Below are positions 7,479 to 9,299 of a stretch of 9,299 nucleotides of DNA, in pieces; position 1 is the stretch's first letter, and each line of letters opens with the position of its first letter. This DNA is from Candidatus Brocadiaceae bacterium. Lineage in GTDB: Bacteria; Planctomycetota; Brocadiia; SM23-32. The stretch is from positions 1 to 9,299 of the forward strand of contig PUNP01000004.1 of assembly GCA_003551785.1 (NCBI GenBank). The letters run 5' to 3'. Position numbers and translations under genes: made by a program. The notes below the pieces were generated by a model. That model was not told the origin of the DNA. It did no database searches and was given only the letters and a program-made list of their open reading frames with translations.

Positions 7479-8043
7479 ATATATAAATGTGCTGGATGCA
7501 CTCAAAGGGCGGCTGCACGATATTGAAGAATTAGTGGCCAGGATGAATGCTCAGGCGCCTAAAGAACTGATGAAACATATTGTTGAAGCAGAGTGCGTTT
7601 TTGTGACCGGAAAGGGACGTTCCGGATATATAGCCTCATGCCTCGCCATGCGGTTGATGCAAATGGGGTTTACCGTGCATGTGCCGGGCGAGGCAACGTG
7701 CCCGCGTATAGGCCCCGAAGACCTCATGATAGCTGTCTCATGCTCAGGACGCACCGTCACGACGGTCGAGTTGGCCAAAATTTCCCGAAAATCCCATGCG
7801 GCCGTAGTTGCGGTAACCGCCAATGACAAATCGCCACTGGCTGATACCGCCGACAACCTGGTTTTGGTCCCTGTCGAGGGCGAGGATGTCAAGGAAAGCC
7901 ACAGATACGTGATCGGCCCATACAACAATACCTTATTTGAGGAAGCTTTGCTGCTGTATTTCGATGCCGTCATAAACTATATGCTGAACCATGAAGGTAT
8001 TCCTATGGGACGGTTGCAGGAAATGCACACTAATTTGGAATGA
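7471..8043 (+). CDS. hxlB: 6-phospho-3-hexuloisomerase (SIS domain)
   Basis: This 190-residue protein is the size of single-domain 6-phospho-3-hexuloisomerases. It interconverts 3-hexulose 6-phosphate and fructose 6-phosphate in the cytoplasm, the second step of the ribulose-monophosphate pathway. The sugar-isomerase fold is shown by the first loop GKGRSG (47-52), A-M-R-L-M-Q-M-G-F-x-V-H-V-P-G-E (59-74), the phosphate-binding SCSGRT (90-95) and the C-terminal helix LFEEALLLYFDAV (155-167). Most relatives have SGSGET at the phosphate loop; here the Gly is Cys and the Glu is Arg, while the phosphate-contacting Ser and Thr positions remain. The start lies inside the end of the synthase gene (ATGAATGA overlap), and the ribosome binding site is the GGGG/AAGG run at 7461-7470. 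Adjacency to the synthase makes the assignment firm. Confidence 0.94.
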   Translation: MNEYINVLDALKGRLHDIEELVARMNAQAPKELMKHIVEAECVFVTGKGRSGYIASCLAMRLMQMGFTVHVPGEATCPRIGPEDLMIAVSCSGRTVTTVELAKISRKSHAAVVAVTANDKSPLADTADNLVLVPVEGEDVKESHRYVIGPYNNTLFEEALLLYFDAVINYMLNHEGIPMGRLQEMHTNLE

Positions 8044-8052
8044 GAGGGGGAT

Positions 8053-8970
8053 ATGAAAAGTCGTAAATTCTGCATTATTGGCCCCGGCAGGTTAGGCACA
8101 GCACTGGCTTATTTGCTTGACAAGGCGGATTGGGTATTTTACGGGGCCGGAGCCAGGCATATGCCCACTGCTGAAAAGGCCGTTGCATTGATAGGGCACG
8201 GGATGGCCACTACAGATATTTCCCAGCTTCTCCCCGAAAGTGAAGTGGTTTTTATTACTACGCCGGATGACTCGATTGAGCAGGTATGCAAGGGATTAAG
8301 TGCAAAAAGAGTGTTCCACAGTGCTCACCACGTGATTCATTGCAGCGGCGTGCACTCCTCTGAAATACTCATTGCAGCTGCTGAAGACGGTGCCAAAACC
8401 GGCAGTTTTCATCCTCTCCAGTCATTTGCCACTTTTCAGGAAGCACTTGAACTGCTGCCCGGCTCCTATTGCAGTATTGAGGGCCATCAGGAAACCATTG
8501 AGGTTTTAGAGGATATGGCTCGTCTGCTGAAACTGAATACAGTAGCGGTGAATCCGGATAAAAAAATATTGTATCATGCCGGGGCGGTTGCAGCCTCCAA
8601 CTTTCTCGTCGTCTTAGAAGATATCGCCTGCACGCTTGAATCGTCTGCAGGAATAGGTAAAGAACCGGCGCTCAAAGCATTGATGCCTTTAATACACGGC
8701 ACCGTGAAAAACATTGAAAAATTAGGCACGACTAAAGCACTGACGGGCCCGTTTGCCCGCGGAGATCTAGTAACTATAAAAAAACACACCGAGCAGATAC
8801 GTCGTTTCTGTCCTGATTTACTGGATGCTTACGTGTCATTGGGACGACATGCATTAGAGTTGGGTATACGACAAGGTAATATAGATAAGAGCACCGCCCG
8901 AGAAATCAGAGGTCTGCTTTCCCAGGATAGGAGGGTTTGCAGACCATTAGACCGAAAACCCGGCTCGTAG
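8053..8970 (+). CDS. Rossmann-fold DUF2520 protein, predicted NAD(P)-dependent
   Basis: 305 residues. The N-terminal Rossmann domain has a dinucleotide-binding G-P-G-R-L-G (10-15) after a beta strand, and TPDDSI (70-75) closing the next strands. Then come HCSGVH (96-101) and GSFHPLQSF (117-125), both typical of this family. The helical DUF2520 domain carries YHAGAVAASNF (174-184) and TGPFARGD (231-238). The architecture resembles ProC and 6-phosphogluconate dehydrogenase-type enzymes, so an oxidoreductase is likely, but no substrate is established. Relatives often sit near pantothenate genes in Firmicutes; none is visible here. It follows the isomerase by 9 bp with GAGAGGGGG as ribosome binding site. 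The family-like sequence ends about residue 290. The tail RPLDRKPGS and the stop codon come from the palindromic repeat starting at 8942, so the C-terminus was probably altered by that element. Confidence 0.88.
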   Translation: MKSRKFCIIGPGRLGTALAYLLDKADWVFYGAGARHMPTAEKAVALIGHGMATTDISQLLPESEVVFITTPDDSIEQVCKGLSAKRVFHSAHHVIHCSGVHSSEILIAAAEDGAKTGSFHPLQSFATFQEALELLPGSYCSIEGHQETIEVLEDMARLLKLNTVAVNPDKKILYHAGAVAASNFLVVLEDIACTLESSAGIGKEPALKALMPLIHGTVKNIEKLGTTKALTGPFARGDLVTIKKHTEQIRRFCPDLLDAYVSLGRHALELGIRQGNIDKSTAREIRGLLSQDRRVCRPLDRKPGS

Positions 8971-9032
8971 TGGACGCTTTCAAGCGTCCCGGGGAGCGCG
9001 TAGCAATTTCCGGATTCCGAAACCTAATGGTC
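8942..9032. repeat. 91-bp inverted-repeat element at the end of the DUF2520 gene
   Basis: GACCATTAG at 8942-8950 is the perfect reverse complement of CTAATGGTC at 9024-9032. Between them is a perfect hairpin at 8972-8989. The right arm is shared with the larger inverted repeat at 9025-9297, and a third related copy (GGACCACTA) ends that element at 9289-9297. The left arm lies inside the DUF2520 reading frame. It may be part of one composite element reaching to the window end. Confidence 0.55.
8972..8989 (+). terminator. Perfect hairpin, possible terminator or 3' stabiliser
   Basis: GGACGCTTTCAAGCGTCC is self-complementary apart from a two-base centre; as RNA it would form a 7-bp GC-containing stem with a TTCA loop. 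It begins one base after the last stop codon of the rightward operon. No T-run follows, so it is not a canonical intrinsic terminator. It may block 3' exonucleases or simply be part of the surrounding palindromic element. Confidence 0.35.
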
Positions 9033-9057
9033 CATTCCACTTGAGTTTGTGGATTCA

Positions 9058-9156
9058 GAGGCATTCTGACGAGGTCATTTCAAGGCGCGGCGACAAAGTC
9101 GACCCCCAAGGGTCCCTGCGGAACTGCAACAAAGAAATGGCCCGTCAGAATGCCTC
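9058..9156. repeat. Long hairpin A inside the palindromic element
   Basis: GAGGCATTCTGACG (9058-9071) is the perfect reverse complement of CGTCAGAATGCCTC (9143-9156). After one bulged A at 9072, GGTCATTTC (9073-9081) pairs with GAAATGGCC (9134-9142) with a single G-T pair. The total is 23 pairs with one bulge. The 52-base loop contains a small CGAC-AAA-GTCG hairpin (9091-9101) and an ACCC/GGGT hairpin (9102-9113). Confidence 0.85.
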
Positions 9157-9162
9157 CCGTAG

Positions 9163-9265
9163 GGCCGGGCGCCGGTGGCTCATCTGCTGCGTTGCCGATC
9201 GGCGCCGACCTGTCAAGGTCTGGCTTCTCACTGCGTCTTGCATCTGAACCACCGGCGCTCCGGCT
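9163..9265. repeat. Long hairpin B inside the palindromic element
   Basis: GCGCCGGTGG (9169-9178) is the perfect reverse complement of CCACCGGCGC (9249-9258). Beyond one bulged T at 9259 the stem extends by six more pairs (9163-9168 with 9260-9265, one G-T), giving 16 pairs. The loop contains the palindrome GCCGATCGGC (9194-9203), a GACCT-GTCA-AGGTC hairpin (9207-9220), and CATCTG as a direct repeat at 9181-9186 and 9241-9246. Confidence 0.8.
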
Positions 9266-9299
9266 GAACACACAATAACAAGTGGAAAGGACCACTAAC

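Larger units (their letters stand above)
9025..9297. mobile_element. Possible MITE-like palindromic element with imperfect terminal inverted repeats
   Basis: Bases 9025-9043 pair with 9279-9297 at 17 of 19 positions; the core is GGTCCATTCCACTTG on the left and CAAGTGGAAAGGACC on the right. Between these ends are two long hairpins (9058-9156 and 9163-9265), so nearly the whole 273 bp is self-complementary. No transposase is encoded. A TA dinucleotide lies at each outer limit, which would fit TA-targeting insertion, but two bases prove nothing and the window ends two bases later. An element mobilised in trans, or a dispersed palindromic repeat, is the best reading; a strongly folded RNA is an alternative. 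Confidence 0.45.

Noticed and set aside
9041..9295. Short open frames on both strands in the terminal repeat region
   Set aside because: They span the arms and loops of the hairpins, have no domain or good ribosome binding site, and are the kind of spurious frame that palindromic repeats generate.
8942..9299. CRISPR array or integron attC site
   Set aside because: There are no regularly spaced direct repeats and no cas or integrase gene; the pattern is inverted, not direct.

Overview
The window looks like a chromosomal segment of an anaerobic-type bacterium with moderate GC. Bacterial features are two lipoproteins with lipoboxes, strong Shine-Dalgarno sites, a sigma-70-like TATAAT box, and RicT. 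A taxon cannot be fixed from the sequence. A DinG with an N-terminal exonuclease-like domain, RicT, and lipoproteins with SurA/PrsA-like N-terminal domains suggest Firmicutes (Clostridia-like), Chloroflexi or a related uncultured lineage. There are no tRNA or rRNA genes, CRISPR arrays, transposase genes or recognisable defence genes.

Layout: two gene blocks diverge from an intergenic region at 4447-4773. The leftward block runs from dinG (1582-4446, minus), a large iron-sulfur DinG/XPD-type helicase whose exonuclease-like domain appears catalytically dead, into two tandem paralogous lipoproteins (809-1555, and 1-773, which runs off the left edge). The rightward block is ricT (4774-5565), an AMMECR1-domain gene (5584-6138), a fusion of 3-hexulose-6-phosphate synthase and an RraA-like domain (6171-7478), 6-phospho-3-hexuloisomerase (7471-8043, overlapping the fusion by 8 nt) and a Rossmann/DUF2520 protein (8053-8970). 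Spacing of 8 nt overlap to 32 nt gaps, all on one strand, fits one operon. Its probable leader carries a TATAAT box and a 10-bp stem enclosing two competing small hairpins.

The clearest shared pathway is ribulose-monophosphate chemistry. The synthase condenses formaldehyde with ribulose 5-phosphate and the isomerase turns the product into fructose 6-phosphate. The pair can fix or detoxify formaldehyde, or run in reverse to make ribulose 5-phosphate. The RraA-like half, the AMMECR1 protein and the DUF2520 protein have no assigned role in this pathway.

The last ~360 bases (8942-9299) hold no convincing gene but are full of nested inverted repeats: an outer imperfect 19-bp inverted repeat around two ~100-bp hairpins, preceded by a 91-bp hairpin sharing the same arm. 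This looks like a non-coding mobile or dispersed palindromic element. It supplies the last nine codons and the stop of the DUF2520 gene. It and the dead exonuclease domain of DinG are the most unusual things seen here.
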